Source: Cyclobacteriaceae bacterium
GTDB taxonomy: Bacteria > Bacteroidota > Bacteroidia > Cytophagales > Cyclobacteriaceae
Direction of reading: 5' to 3'
Assembly (NCBI GenBank): GCA_021648745.1
Contig: JAKISE010000075.1
Coordinates: 1-16,283, forward strand
DNA length: 16,283 nucleotides
The notes beneath the pieces are model-generated. The model saw only the letters and a program-made list of their open reading frames with translations. It did no database searches and was not told the DNA's origin. Position numbers and translations under genes: made by a program. This document shows positions 14,995 through 16,283 of the stretch, piece after piece (position 1 is the stretch's first letter; every line of letters begins with the position of its first letter).

Positions 14995-16077
14995 TTACCA
15001 GAATTTAAGCCCATTTTCTAAGTTATGAAAGTTTTGAGCATTAGTGTGGTTGGCTAATTGCATTATGGCATGGGCACTTCTAACACCCCCTGAGCAATAA
15101 AAAATCACTTTTCCATCTGCTGTAATCTCTTCTTTCTTTTCAAGAATTTCATTTAAAGGAATATGGATACCACCAATATGCCCCATAGCTCGTTCGTTAT
15201 CTTCTCTTACATCTACCAGTTGAAATTTTTCTGGAGCATCTCTAAGCCATTTTTTTAGGTCTGTTGTTGAAACTGATTTCATTATTGAGTTTGTGGGTTT
15301 AGTGACGGAGCAAAATGCTTCGTAATCGATAAGTTCAGTTACTTTGTTTTCAGGCTTGGCGTCTCCAAGCTTTATTTTTTGATTATAATAATGAAGGCTA
15401 TCGAACATATATAATTTACCTGCTAAGCCAGGTTCCAAACCTCCTACTATTTTAATTGCCTCAACGGCCATCATAGAGCCAATAATGCCAGCTAGTGCTC
15501 CTAACACCCCGCCCTCAGCACAGTTAGGTACTGAGTTTGGGTTTGGAGGGGTAGGATGAATATCTCTGTAATTAGGGCCTCCTTTATAGTTAAATACAGC
15601 ACACTGCCCTTCAAACCCGTGAATAGAGCCATAGACGAGTGGTTTGTTTAATATCGCACATGCATCGTTTACTAAATAACGAGTAGGAAAGTTGTCAGTA
15701 CCATCAATAATTACATCAAAATCGGAGAGGATTGATAAAGCATTATTGCTTGTTAGTTTTTTTGTGAATATGTTAAATGCAACGTTCGGGTTGAGTGCTT
15801 CTAATACTTCAACTGCTGCTAGAGCTTTGTTTAAACCCACCGTTAGGGTATTAAAGAGAACTTGTCTCTGAAGGTTTGATAAGCTAACTACATCAAAATC
15901 GGCAATGCCAATGTTGCCTACACCTGCTGCGGTTAGGTATTGAAGCACAGGAGCACCCAAACCACCGGCACCAACCACAAGCACACTAGAATTCTTTAAT
16001 TTTAGTTGTGCCTCTTGCCCAAAATTGGGCAATACGAAGTGGCGGCTGTATCGTTCTTTTTCTTCTTGGCTAAACAT
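14995..16077 (-). CDS. MoeB/ThiF-type E1 adenylyltransferase fused to rhodanese
   Basis: This 360-residue cytoplasmic protein has two domains. Residues 1-255 are a ThiF/MoeB/HesA E1-like domain: RYSRHFVLPNFG, the ATP loop GAGGLG (36-41), NLQRQ (68-72), DGTDN (125-129), and the conserved Cys186 in VPNCAEGGVLGALAG. Residues 270-360 are a rhodanese domain with QLVDVRE, GHIGGIHIPL and active-site Cys328 in YCSGGVRS. Such fusions adenylate the C-terminal Gly-Gly of a ubiquitin-like sulfur carrier (MoaD/ThiS type) and pass sulfur to it. The two CxxC zinc motifs of MoeB are absent: the first is Asn169-Tyr-Arg-Asp172, and the second is replaced by a stretch ending TELIDYEAFC. No sulfur-carrier gene is nearby. 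It is first in an operon, with the SRAP-like gene 9 bases downstream. Confidence 0.93.
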   Translation of the reverse strand: MFSQEEKERYSRHFVLPNFGQEAQLKLKNSSVLVVGAGGLGAPVLQYLTAAGVGNIGIADFDVVSLSNLQRQVLFNTLTVGLNKALAAVEVLEALNPNVAFNIFTKKLTSNNALSILSDFDVIIDGTDNFPTRYLVNDACAILNKPLVYGSIHGFEGQCAVFNYKGGPNYRDIHPTPPNPNSVPNCAEGGVLGALAGIIGSMMAVEAIKIVGGLEPGLAGKLYMFDSLHYYNQKIKLGDAKPENKVTELIDYEAFCSVTKPTNSIMKSVSTTDLKKWLRDAPEKFQLVDVREDNERAMGHIGGIHIPLNEILEKKEEITADGKVIFYCSGGVRSAHAIMQLANHTNAQNFHNLENGLKFW

Positions 16078-16097
16078 AGGTTACAATCTTGCAGTTT

Positions 16098-16105
16098 CAA
16101 AAGTA
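16098..16105 (-). promoter_or_regulatory. -7 promoter box (TACTTTTG) of the E1-rhodanese operon
   Basis: On the minus strand TACTTTTG matches TAnnTTTG exactly and ends 20 bases before the ATG at 16077, the same spacing as at the purF paralogue. It implies a leader of about 15 bases and probably drives the E1-rhodanese, SRAP-like and FabH genes. No clear -33 box. Confidence 0.55.
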
Positions 16106-16234
16106 TGAAAAACTCTATGCAAGTCAGCAGGTGAGTTGCTAAATAAGCTCACTTAGAACCTGAGTTCGACCTAAGGAATGCTGCCAGAAAATAAGATAGT
16201 AGGTGAGATTTTGGAAATAAAAAGTGAAAAAATA

Positions 16235-16283
16235 ATGGATTATTTTAAGATTTTTATTACTAAAAGATTGCCTGCTAGATATT
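16235..16283 (+). CDS. Possible start of a plus-strand gene cut by the window end
   Basis: From the ATG at 16235 a frame runs open to the window edge (16 codons, MDYFKIFITKRLPARY). An A-rich stretch precedes the ATG, as is common ahead of Bacteroidota starts. Sixteen codons are too few to recognise a family or to exclude a chance frame. Between 16106 and 16234 I see no gene, only short inverted repeats. Confidence 0.25.
   Translation, partial: MDYFKIFITKRLPARY

Noticed and set aside
16152..16175. GTTCGAC within CTTAG...CTAAG, resembling a tRNA T-loop
   Set aside because: The flanking bases do not form a 5-bp T-stem and there is no acceptor, D or anticodon arm around it. It is only a short imperfect hairpin.

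Overview
The window is a stretch of AT-rich bacterial chromosome, most likely from the phylum Bacteroidota and probably a marine Cytophagales-type lineage (Marivirga/Roseivirga/Fulvivirga relatives). The reasons are family content and signals. There is a long (627 aa) Bacteroidota-style PurF paralogue, a DUF2911 protein, an ECF sigma / one-pass membrane protein / outer-membrane protein operon, and a PadR plus PspC-GIN-domain pair. Several genes are preceded by the Bacteroidota -7 box TAnnTTTG rather than a Shine-Dalgarno sequence. The lineage assignment is inference from recognised families, not from a search.

Layout. Positions 1-324 hold no intact gene, only a 3' remnant of a small holin-like (YvlD-type) membrane protein. 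A plus-strand FklB-like prolyl isomerase (325-921) and a minus-strand DUF2911 lipid-anchored-looking or membrane-anchored protein (1004-1552) converge on a shared hairpin terminator. From 1692 to 3985 a minus-strand operon encodes an ECF sigma factor, a probable membrane anti-sigma/regulatory partner and a secreted beta-barrel protein. From 4113 to 6952 a PadR repressor precedes an 821-residue double-PspC/GIN-domain membrane protein. The roughly 280-bp region upstream of padR is rich in inverted and direct repeats. An IMPACT/YigZ protein (7234-7839) follows on the same strand and starts with TTG.

From a 60-bp divergent promoter region the strand switches to plus. A tight four-gene run (7900-11195) encodes a GNAT/FemAB-like acyltransferase, a family-2 glycosyltransferase, glutamate racemase MurI and a di-iron membrane hydroxylase. 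This set suggests cell-envelope building, with murI the only step that can be named with certainty. The long PurF paralogue (11290-13173) then has its own promoter.

The right end is a minus-strand operon (16077 down to 13219): a MoeB/ThiF-type E1 enzyme fused to rhodanese, an SRAP (YedK/HMCES-like) protein, and a FabH-type ketoacyl-ACP synthase III. The SRAP protein is the most unusual item. It keeps the fold motifs but has lost the catalytic Cys2, the Glu of the GFYEW motif and the His of the HDRMP motif, so it looks like a pseudoenzyme or a repurposed abasic-site sensor. The E1 enzyme lacks the usual zinc cysteines. PurF lacks the usual Fe-S cysteine cluster near its C-terminus. No rRNA, tRNA, CRISPR array, IS element or phage module was found.
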